Below are positions 46,791-55,000 of a DNA stretch of 55,000 nucleotides, one piece after another; position 1 is the stretch's first letter, and every line of letters begins with the position of its first letter. The stretch spans positions 18,401,091 through 18,456,090 of the forward strand of contig CM022669.1 of NCBI GenBank assembly GCA_012295275.1, in the 5' to 3' direction. The notes beneath the pieces were generated by a model. It was not told where the DNA came from. It saw only the letters and a program-made list of their open reading frames with translations, and ran no database searches. Made by a program: the position numbers and the translations under genes. This stretch comes from Chrysomallon squamiferum. Taxonomy: Eukaryota; Mollusca; Gastropoda; Neomphalida; Peltospiridae.

Positions 46791-47275
46791 AAGTTAGAGA
46801 AAAAAAAAAAAAAAAAGAAGAAGCTTGATTAGAAGGAAGTGACGTAATAAAAGTGAGAATTATGACGTGTAATATGAGAGTTATGTGTTAGCAGGTTCCT
46901 AAATGAAAGAGTGCATGAGATAATTAAATGTTATAAAATAAGAAGTTACATTTTTTTTTAACAAATAAATAAATAAAATGAATGAATGAATGAATGAATG
47001 AATGAATGAATGAATAATAATAATAAGAAGAAGAAGAAGAAGAAGAAAGAAGAAAAAAAATTATAATAAGACGTTTTAATAATCAAATAAAACAACAATC
47101 TTTTGTTTTTATTTATCATTTATTAAAATATTTTATTCAATTCATCTACATAACTAATTTCAAAAAACAAAGAAAAGAAAAGAAAAGAAATAGAGAGAAA
47201 AGGAAAAAAGAAAACAGAAGAAAAAAAAAAAAAAGAAAGGAAAAGCAGAAAAGAAAGGGCAAACCCTCTAAATTA
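46791..47275. repeat. A-rich, (GAAT)n and (GAA)n low-complexity DNA
   Basis: Poly-A 46800-46815, (GAAT)n 46978-47013, (AAG)n 47025-47050, A-rich to 47260. Confidence 0.9.
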
Positions 47276-47279
47276 TTAT

Positions 47280-47880
47280 TTCATAACGAATTATGACGAA
47301 GAGGTGTGGAACACAATGGCGGCCATTTCCCATAGAGTCTCGCTTCAGCGCCATATCAGTGTCGTCTGCTCGCCCAACGTGTAATTATTCTGACCAATCG
47401 CATCAGGCAGACGTCAACGTTCATCAGGCGCTAACTGGACGTCAATGACTGATGGTCCAGTGAACACTGGGCAGCTATCTGGTCATTACTTTGACCAGTG
47501 GTCATTACGATCACGTGATAATTCGCTGGTAATTGGTGCAAACAGACCGCCTGGGTTTTGTCGATTGGTCTTGGCAGGAGGTCAAACCGGAAGTCGCTAA
47601 GTTTTTCTTCTTCTTCTTCTCTTCTCCGTAATTTTCCATCTGTCTCGTAATTTGTTTGCTTGATGTATTACTGACGCTAAATTCGGTGGCAGTTTCCGAC
47701 GATTCCCAGGAGTTGAAGTTTTGAGGAATTTCATTGCCAGTGTTTGACTATCGCTTAATAAAAAGTGTCAGCCGAACCTCTCCCATTGAAAATCTGTTCG
47801 ACTGTCATTCAACAGTTCATCCTGAATTTCTTTAATCTGTCTTAAGAGAGACTCAAAATGCTTTCCTCGTAAATTTGTAC
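47280..47880. promoter_or_regulatory. Promoter- or enhancer-like island with YY1, CCAAT and NR motifs
   Basis: AATGGCGGCCATTT (47315-47328) contains YY1-type ATGGCGGC. CCAAT words occur in both orientations near 47392 and 47563. TGGTCATTAC occurs twice (47480-47489, 47499-47508), and GGTCA..TGACC (47481-47496) is an inverted pair of half-sites. CATCAGGC and ACGTCAA each occur twice at 47401-47446. This is the densest motif cluster in the distal region. Confidence 0.5.
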
Positions 47881-48750
47881 GAAATTTATACTGTCGGAAT
47901 TAAGTAACGACGTCACATTCTTCCTAAAATAGCTCATCGGAATCAAAAAGTGAAAATGCAAATTTTTGAAATTTGACGTCTGAACAGAAAGGTGTTTACA
48001 CATTTTTGTCTGTCGCAAAAAATACTCACAAAATGATTTAAAACGATTATATTTCAGTGTTCTCAAATGTTAACAACAAATTAAAAACTTATGGTAATTA
48101 AAAGATTTACAATAAATTTGGGGAACTTATAAATTATTCAGTTTTTTTGTTTGTTTTGTTTTTTAAATTCGGTCGAAATATTCAATAACAGAATAAATAG
48201 CCACTTTTAATTATTCTTCTGAAATGAATTCATCCGTGTTAAATTATCTCAGTTTATTATTTTTGGTATGAACGATATGGCTTTTGTTTTAGTATTTTAT
48301 TATTGTTATAAATTTGTTAGCATTGGTATTTATTCATATATTTTTACATATTAGATCAAATCGTTTCTGTGGATCAATACATCACTTATACACACACAGA
48401 AATACAGATATACAGGTACACACACATACACACACACATACACACACAAAAACCCACATAAATACAATTACACATACAAAACAACATACACATACGCACA
48501 CAAATAATTATTAATTATTAATGAAATTCAGAACTGGAGATAACGAAATCAAACTGAATTTAAATAAAAATATTTATTTGTTGTATTATTTTTATTATTT
48601 TTGTTGTTGTTTAAAGACAGAAATTAATTTTATTGTTTTCTATAAAGCATTCTAGTGTCTGAAACCCACGATAGCAGATATTTATTTTGAACGAAAAATT
48701 AAGAATAATAAATTTCTAAATTCCTGAAGGGACAATAAAACAGATTTGCC
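47881..48750. other. AT-rich DNA with (CA)n, no gene
   Basis: CA-rich microsatellite at 48389-48502; the remainder is AT-rich and unremarkable. Confidence 0.6.
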
Positions 48751-49770
48751 TGTTTTGCTTCACAATCCACGGATGGACGGAAAGGTGTCAGCTCACTGGT
48801 GTCACTTAACACCGTCATCGTCATCATGTCACCCGTTTGAGTTACGTCTCAGATCGCTCTTAAAACTCCTACACAAAATTAAAAATTTGTCAACAGCAGC
48901 AGCCAATAAATCACCGTGACTCGCTACAGGGTAATCAACAAGACGTTTGGGTAATCGTCTTCCGTGATTTAATCGGCGTTATTTCTCGACTCCGAGCGAT
49001 TGCAAGATCTCGACCAGGCTCTTCTCAACAAGACACGGCAATCATGTTAACGTAGCACCTGTCGGAAGCCCATAATGAAAATTTTTCAATGAATTTTTGG
49101 CTTCATTCTTCGCTGAAAAACTACTTGAAAAATAACAACGGGGCGGTGATGGGCGCTGGGAAAAGAGAAACAGTGGAACGACGGCGATTACGTTTCTACG
49201 ATTGACGGCGGCTCGGACAAGCGTTGACTACGACCACGTCACCGATAATGGAGAAGACAAGCACTTGGGAGCGTCTTCATAAACAAATCAGCTGTGAACG
49301 TTAATCAAACAATGGGCTCTGTTTTGGGGAGGTTTTATTGCTTTTTGTTTTCTTTCTTTCTCTCTTCTTCTCCTTCTTCTTTTCATTCAGCACTCGTACA
49401 GGTTAGCCGGCGAGAATAAACATTTCAACAGGGAGAAGAAGAATTAACGGCAATGAAAAGAAAGACGACTTCTAGCCGAGACAAAATTAAAATTCTCACA
49501 GGTATGCAACCGGGATTACAAAAGCATCCAGCGGCATGGACAAAAAAACTCCTTTGTGCCGCCAAGTCGAGCACTGATGTAAAGGTTATTAACGCGATCC
49601 TCTTCAAAAATTAGGACCATAAGGAGAGTGGGAGACGTCGTCTGAGAGAGCAGATCGCGATGGACTGATAAGCTGCGCTGGTGTACGAGACCGACTTGAA
49701 ATGATGATGTTTTTACAATCCCCTCTATCAGCCATTGTTGAAGTTTTCTATGCGATGTGTTCACCCTGCT
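48751..49770. other. Long unique balanced island, ~1 kb
   Basis: The longest stretch in the desert with few repeats, balanced and CpG-containing, with a pyrimidine patch at 49345-49385. TGATTTAATCGGCGTTA (48965-48981) and similar words look enhancer-like. Minus frames at 49425-49764 show no known domain. Good candidate for a conserved element or a non-coding exon. Confidence 0.4.
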
Positions 49771-49891
49771 TGATGAAAAAAAAAAAAAAAAAAAAAGAAG
49801 AAGAAGAAAAAAGACGAAATGGGTAAAGAAAACTTGCAGTCATGTGTTCAGCAATGAAAAGAAATTTCTGTAAATAGCTTGAGAAAACTGT

Positions 49892-50004
<113 letters not shown>

Positions 50005-50122
50005 TTGTAGGTTATATAGTTTTATTTAATAAATACTGAGTTAGTTCATTTTCTGAAACTTATGTTAGATGATATTTTGTTAATTGATAAATTCGTTTTA
50101 AAGATTGAAATATTCGCTATTC

Positions 50123-50450
50123 TTTATACAGATCTCACAAAGCAAATGTCTATTTTGTTCTACGTTCAGATCTCACAAAGTAAAATGTCTATTTTGTTCT
50201 ACGTTCAGATCTCACAAAATAAAATATCCGTTTTGTTCTACGTTCAGATCTCACAAAATAAAATATCCGTTTTGTTCTACGTCCAGATCTCACAAAATAA
50301 AACGTCTGTTTTGCTCTACGTTCAGATCTCACAAAGTAAAACGTCTGTTTTGCTCTACGTTCAGATCTCACAAAGTAAAATGTCTGTTTTGTTCTACGTC
50401 CAGATCTCACAAAATAAAACGTCTGTTTTGCTCTACGTTCAGATCTCACG
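50123..50450. repeat. 39-bp minisatellite, ~8.4 copies
   Basis: Each unit contains TTCAGATCTCACAAA (a BglII site) and GTTTTGTTCTACG. Units differ by only a few transitions (AAAGTAAAATG / AAAATAAAACG; TCTATTTT / TCCGTTTT / TCTGTTTT), so the array is young compared with the 34-bp one. As 39 is a multiple of three and the unit lacks stops, frames on both strands stay open through the array and give 13-residue repeats (for example YVQISQNKISVLF). A protein role is unlikely. Confidence 0.97.
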
Positions 50451-50883
50451 GGGTTATCAACTGCCGTAAGTTCGGATTTCACTATCTTATTGTCTGTCTA
50501 AGTTCAGGTTTTTTTTTTTTACAAAGTGGTTGTGTGGCCTATAGGTTCAAATCGCACGCGCCCTATATCGCGTGCCTGGCCCATGCCGCGCAAAACACAT
50601 CTTGGTGTCGAAGGTCGAGTGATAGGTGACAACTTGTTTAGAGCAAAGTTGAAAAAGTCATGGCGTATCTCGAGTGATAATAATCCTTTTGAACTCAAGG
50701 GTCAACAGTTCTTATCCTTGTTTTCTTTTTTAAAGAGAGAAAAAATAAAAATGAAGAAAGAAAGAATTTAAGGGTTAAGTCTGAAAAAAATGATATCGTT
50801 GACACATTTGACCCGCGAACGTTTAAGTTGATTTTTGAGCATCAGTTAGGAATTAAATAATAAATGTTTAAAGTTTAGTTTGT
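50451..50883. other. Unique block after the minisatellite
   Basis: Contains GGTTCAAATCGCACG (50547-50561), B-box-like. No gene. Confidence 0.35.
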
Positions 50884-51290
50884 TTTGTGGAAAATAATAA
50901 TAATAATAATGATGATAATAATAATAATAGTAATAATAATAATAATAATAAAAATAATAATAATAATAACAGTGATGATGATGATAATAGTAATAATAAT
51001 ATAATAATAATCATAATCATAATAATAATAAAGGAATAAATAACTAACTAAATAAATAAATAAAACAGAATAAGGCATAATAAAATTAAAAAAAAAAAAA
51101 TACAGTTTAATTAAAGAAAAAATAATGGATCGCTTAAGAAATAATTAATTTTTGATTTAATTAATCATTCTTCTTCTTTCTTTAATCTTTTTTTTAAATA
51201 ATCATTTAATATTTGACTGCTTATCGCATATTTTTTTTTTAATCTTTTTTTTTGTTTCATTTTCTTTCCTCTTCTTTTTAATCATGCGGT
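50884..51290. repeat. (AAT)/(GAT)n and AT-rich low-complexity DNA
   Basis: AAT with GAT variants 50892-51032, AAAT to 51062, then A/T-rich. Confidence 0.9.
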
Positions 51291-51720
51291 CCGTTATTTC
51301 TTGATCTTGCTGCTCTGTGGGATGTTTAATGGGTCCGCCAAGACCAGAGTGCTTCGCGCGGTGGCAGAGGTGACCACGAAATACCGTCAAGGTTCACAAA
51401 CGGCGTGAGGGACGCTCTTTACTTAATGGACCTAATCCCCAAGGGTTAAACATTCAAATGGTCCTAAAACAATTTTCTAATTTATCTCTTTGCATAGGCG
51501 TAGGTAGTTCAGTCAACCGTATCGGCACCAGATGTGGTTGTGTTTTCACAAAAGGAAAAGATATTTGTTTCTGAGGCCGTCGCAGAAAATTTTGAAAATG
51601 CGTGCGGCAATTAGGTGGAATTTTGTGCAGAAACACATTAGTGTTGTTCAGTTTAAATTTGTGTAATTCGTTTTCTGTTGTCTGAGAATGACTCACGAAG
51701 AGAAGTTTACACTACATAAC
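51291..51720. other. Unique balanced island
   Basis: Non-repetitive. Frames 51202-51390 and 51454-51696 (minus) are not recognisable. Confidence 0.4.
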
Positions 51721-52330
51721 GTACTTAAACAATTAGAAAAAAAACAACAACAACTAAAGTCTTAGTTTTATTACTAAGTCTTGTGTCGGAACATGTACGG
51801 AGATAAATATTTTATTGGTTTTGAAGATTCCTTGATTTTGAAACTTGGAATACGTGTTTATTTTATTTTTTATTTTTCCTTCTTCTTCTTCTTGTTTTTC
51901 TTCTCATTTTTATTTATTTATTTTATTTATTTATTTATTTACTTATTTATTTATTTATTCTAATTTTTATTTTTTTATTTTTTAATTTATTCATTCATTC
52001 GTTCATTCTTTCATTTATCTAATTTTATTTATTTATTCATAAACTTATTCATTTATTTTTTATTTATTTTTTATTTATTGAGGATTATTTGTTTATGAGT
52101 GCGTGTTAATTAATAAATATATAAATAAACAAAGGGAAAAAATAAATAAATAAAAAACAAATATATTATTGTCCTAACTGAAACAGATTAGAACATAAGT
52201 GTAGTTTTATTAGGAAAGAAAGAGCTTAAAGTAATTTGTGTGTCTGAATGTAATATATGTATATATGTATGTATCAGGTGTATATATAGATAGATACATG
52301 TATATGCGTATATGTATGTTTATGTTATCA
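51721..52330. repeat. (ATTT)n and TATG low-complexity DNA
   Basis: TTC/T-rich 51870-51900, (TTTA)n 51912-51960, (ATTC)n 51988-52012, TATG-like 52250-52325. Confidence 0.85.
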
Positions 52331-52900
52331 TTGTAAACCGTCCTTGTCAAGTAACAGAACACAGTTCAACTGAGATAAACACAAATCCTGTATCTCTCAC
52401 ATCATTTTATTACCTAGATGTCAAAAGATTATTTTCCTTTTGATAAACTACCCCTTTTCATTTCCCACGTGCAAATAGACGGATGAATGGAGTGTAACTC
52501 GATAATCTTTTTTATTTTTATTTTTATTATTTTTTTTTAATCTGGTGCCATCTCTATCAGAAAAATCGTCTGACCCCAAAACTGTGCGTAGGTAATAAAA
52601 AAAAATAATAATAATAATAAAAAATAATAATAGAGAGATAGAGATCTGCTCTAGCGGGCTTTATTCTATTTCACCTATTTTCTAGGTCACCGTGACCCGT
52701 GTATACATAGGGGTAATCATTTACATGTCGGGTATGACAATGTAATCTTTTTTATTTAATTTCATTTCATCTTTTTTTTTGTTTTTTTTTTTTCTCGTGT
52801 CTGTTTCAGCAGCGACTGTGACGATGTCGGTCAAGTTTCACGAGTTTTGTTTTCTTAGCGAGACGTGGACCTGGTCCGCTTCTGTTGTTTTTTTGTTGTT
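52331..52900. other. Unique island interrupted by T-rich and AAT tracts
   Basis: Balanced blocks 52335-52500, 52640-52740 and 52797-52880 between low-complexity patches. GGTCACCGTGACC (52685-52697) is an inverted repeat of GGTCA/TGACC. Confidence 0.35.
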
Positions 52901-53235
52901 GTTTTGTTTTTTTATTCGAGTTGAAATTTTATAAAGAATTTTTAGTTTTCAAAACTGATTATTTGTTAGTGGGAGTTTTATGTACATCAATAGTAGTATA
53001 CTGTATTTTTTTAAATCGTCAGTACTAAAATTATATATATATATATATACATATTTTTTTTTTTTTTTTTTTTTATTTACTACTTTACTTATGTTTTATT
53101 TTTTTATTTTATTTTTTAATTTAATTTAATTTAATTTTATTTTTATTTTTTTATTTTTATTTTATTTTATTTATTAAATATATTTATTTTATTTAATTAG
53201 TTTGTTATCTGTGTTTTTTTTTATTGTTGTTGTTG

Positions 53236-53278
<43 letters not shown>

Positions 53279-53525
53279 TGAAACGAAGAAAAGAAAGAAG
53301 TAAAGAAGAATTAAAAAAAAACAAAAAAAAACGAACAATGAAAGAAGAAAATATTTGATTCTGTGACTGGCTTCAACACACACAACTAAAACCTTCCAAA
53401 AGAATTAAATTTAAAATCAAAAAGAAAAAAAACAAAAAAAAAAAAAAATTAAAATTAAAATCAAAAAAAAAAAAAAAATTATATATTAAATTAAAAAAAA
53501 ACAAAATTAATAAAAACTGCTCCAT
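52901..53525. repeat. T-rich, (TA)n, (TTA)n and A-rich low-complexity DNA
   Basis: (TA)n 53032-53049, poly-T 53056-53074, TTTTA 53095-53180, (TTG)/(TTA)n 53223-53277, A-rich 53310-53510. Confidence 0.95.
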
Positions 53526-53960
53526 TTGACGAAATAACCAGTGGCCAGAAAACTTAAAATGGACGCGTTTCCAATTTCCCTCTTACTGGTAACCCCCCTG
53601 CCCTTCCGCCATACTGAAGCACGCGCTCGCGGCCAGACGACAATTTAATAATGATATTTGGCTGGGTCGACATACTGACCACCTAGGGCGAAATATCATT
53701 CTCGTTGACCCCCGGGTGATAATGTCCTAGCCTTCTGTTCGCACATATACGACTTCTCTCGACCAAATAGGTTTTCTATCACCGAAAACATTTATTGTCT
53801 GAAAGAAAAAAAAACAGACAAAAAAAACATGTGATTCGCTAGCTACAGCGTTTTTGTTCTCGATCACAAATTACTTTGTCATTGCCACGCGATGTTCCTG
53901 TCACGGGTTTTTTTGACATGCTTGCGGCGATAAAAAACGCAGATCTACATTCTGTTCGTA
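53526..53960. other. Unique balanced island
   Basis: CpG-containing sequence with few repeats. No motif cluster or gene recognised. Confidence 0.35.
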
Positions 53961-54147
53961 CAAGACGAAAATTGATTTTTTATTATTATCTTTTTTATTA
54001 TTATTTTTTTTGTATTCATCACGCGACAGATTTTCTCGTTCACGCTACTAATATGCCCCGTTTAAAAGCCGGGTTAATTCCGCTACGGTGTATGTACGGG
54101 GTAGTGTGTGTGTGTGTGTGGTGGGGGGAGTTCATAAAACAATTAAT

Positions 54148-54178
<31 letters not shown>

Positions 54179-54205
54179 TTTTGGTGTACAGACCATGTGT
54201 GCTGT
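53961..54205. repeat. T-rich, TG and poly-T DNA
   Basis: TTA/T-rich 53970-54012, (TG)n 54103-54121, poly-T 54150-54178. Confidence 0.85.
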
Positions 54206-54620
54206 TTAATCTGCCCGTCCATGTAGAAAAATATGCCGTCAACTTTAAATCCCTCTTCAGTAGTTTCTGACATGTCTTGTTTAGACCTCAGAAAAGACCA
54301 TTTAATCCCGATTTTTGCTCTTCTCTTTCTGCTTGACCGCTCGTTAAAGACACAAACTGGAAACGAAAAGGATAGCGAAGGAAAATACATCATTAAAAAT
54401 TGCCCTCTGAGAGAGACATCCACTTCAAAACTTATAACTGGTCGTTGTCTCAATACCGCGATTTGCCACAAAGACTTTTGGGCCTTGGGCTGGTCATCGT
54501 GTATAATGAGCGAACGTCAAAGGTCGCTGTAGCCCCCGGAAAGTGCCGCCATGTTTTCACTATCCCGAGGCCATGTTAAACGAAAACTCGGCAATAAAAT
54601 GGATTCGGTTGGAACAACTT
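54206..54620. promoter_or_regulatory. Unique island with COUP-type DR1 and YY1 motif
   Basis: GTCAAAGGTC (54516-54525) is the core of the classic COUP-TF DR1 site. GCCGCCAT (54545-54552) on the plus strand reads AAACATGGCGGC on the minus strand, a YY1-type match. Open frames here (54040-54532) match nothing known. Confidence 0.45.
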
Positions 54621-54678
54621 TACGACATAGATCTTACATTTCTTTTCTTCTCTCTTTCTTTCTTTCATTCTTTTTCTT

Positions 54679-54718
<40 letters not shown>

Positions 54719-54869
54719 CTTTCAGAACATGAAAAGAAATTTATTTAGTATTGCAAGTCGTTTAAGCGACAGCCATAATGACTCAGTAATAAAACGAGAC
54801 ATTAAATCACAGGCCAGACCAGTCGATACTTTTCATTTACTTTTGCTCTACTCGAAATGGTCATAATGC
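54621..54869. other. Poly-T tract and spacer
   Basis: TTTC-rich then poly-T (54680-54713), followed by 150 bp of unique AT-rich DNA. Confidence 0.7.
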
Positions 54870-55000
54870 CGTGATTAGTACGTATTTACATGACACTTTT
54901 AAATCTAATTACCCGAAAGAAACGACATCTCGTCCATCTGTCAGAACACGCTGAATGTTTTGTCAAACTGTTAAATGAGGAAATTATTTCAACTGATGTG
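54870..55000. repeat. Dispersed repeat, copy B (131 bp visible, truncated by window end)
   Basis: Partner of 32444-32574, direct orientation, gap-free, 6 mismatches, four of them clustered at 54925-54930. Its right boundary is outside the window, so the element is longer than 131 bp or continues into a minisatellite as copy A does. Confidence 0.9.

Noticed and set aside
50123-50450. CRISPR-like regular array
   Set aside because: Units are contiguous with no spacers and the genome is eukaryotic; it is a minisatellite.
50062-50629. Repeat protein encoded by the 39-bp array
   Set aside because: Openness in several frames on both strands is explained by unit length and lack of stops; no flanking coding sequence.

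Overview
This is an animal (eukaryotic) nuclear window of roughly two-thirds A+T. It is crowded with microsatellites, homopolymer tracts and decayed minisatellites. One protein-coding gene is recognisable: the COUP-TF / seven-up orphan nuclear receptor (NR2F family), on the minus strand between about 12.2 kb and the left edge. Exon 1 (11071-11608) carries the N-terminal region and the complete two-zinc-finger DNA-binding domain. Exon 2 (6880-7407) carries the hinge and the first half of the ligand-binding domain. The last exon is not in the window and must lie beyond coordinate 1. Both visible introns have canonical GT..AG signals, and the junction at REA|VQRGR joins in frame. The protein has the protostome-type RYGQCMQ form, whereas vertebrates have RYGSQCMQ. 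With the microsatellite-rich, AT-rich background, this suggests a lophotrochozoan, plausibly a mollusc such as a cephalopod; the taxon is an inference.

Layout. Positions 1-6879 are intron 2 (partial): low-complexity DNA with four more GC-balanced blocks, one holding an octamer and two RUNX-type motifs, and a ~104-bp foldback at 4264-4367. Positions 7408-11070 are intron 1, mostly microsatellite. Positions 11609-12510 look like the 5' UTR and promoter, with a TATA/CArG-type box and four CCAAT boxes. Immediately upstream lie two decayed tandem arrays, with periods near 198 bp and near 77 bp. Next comes a block with a perfect everted repeat and a direct repeat of nuclear-receptor half-sites (14187-14345).

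From about 15 kb to 55 kb I find no credible coding sequence. This ~40-kb tract alternates between simple repeats ((AAT)n, (GA)n/(TC)n up to 180 bp, tetranucleotides, poly-A/T) and 200-700 bp islands of balanced, CpG-containing, non-repetitive DNA. Several islands carry recognisable motifs (CTCF-type, CRE, YY1, E-box, homeodomain TAAT clusters, nuclear-receptor sites). That is the architecture of a regulatory gene desert around a developmental transcription factor, although conservation cannot be tested here. Other structures are a 131-bp dispersed repeat present twice (32444-32574 and 54870-55000, ~95% identical), a 34-bp minisatellite beside its first copy, a 39-bp minisatellite at 50.1-50.45 kb, and faint tRNA-like segments that may be old SINE heads.

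The single gene would encode a nuclear transcription factor that binds direct repeats of AGGTCA-like half-sites. Many islands contain such half-sites, so auto- or cross-regulation by nuclear receptors is a natural hypothesis for the locus.
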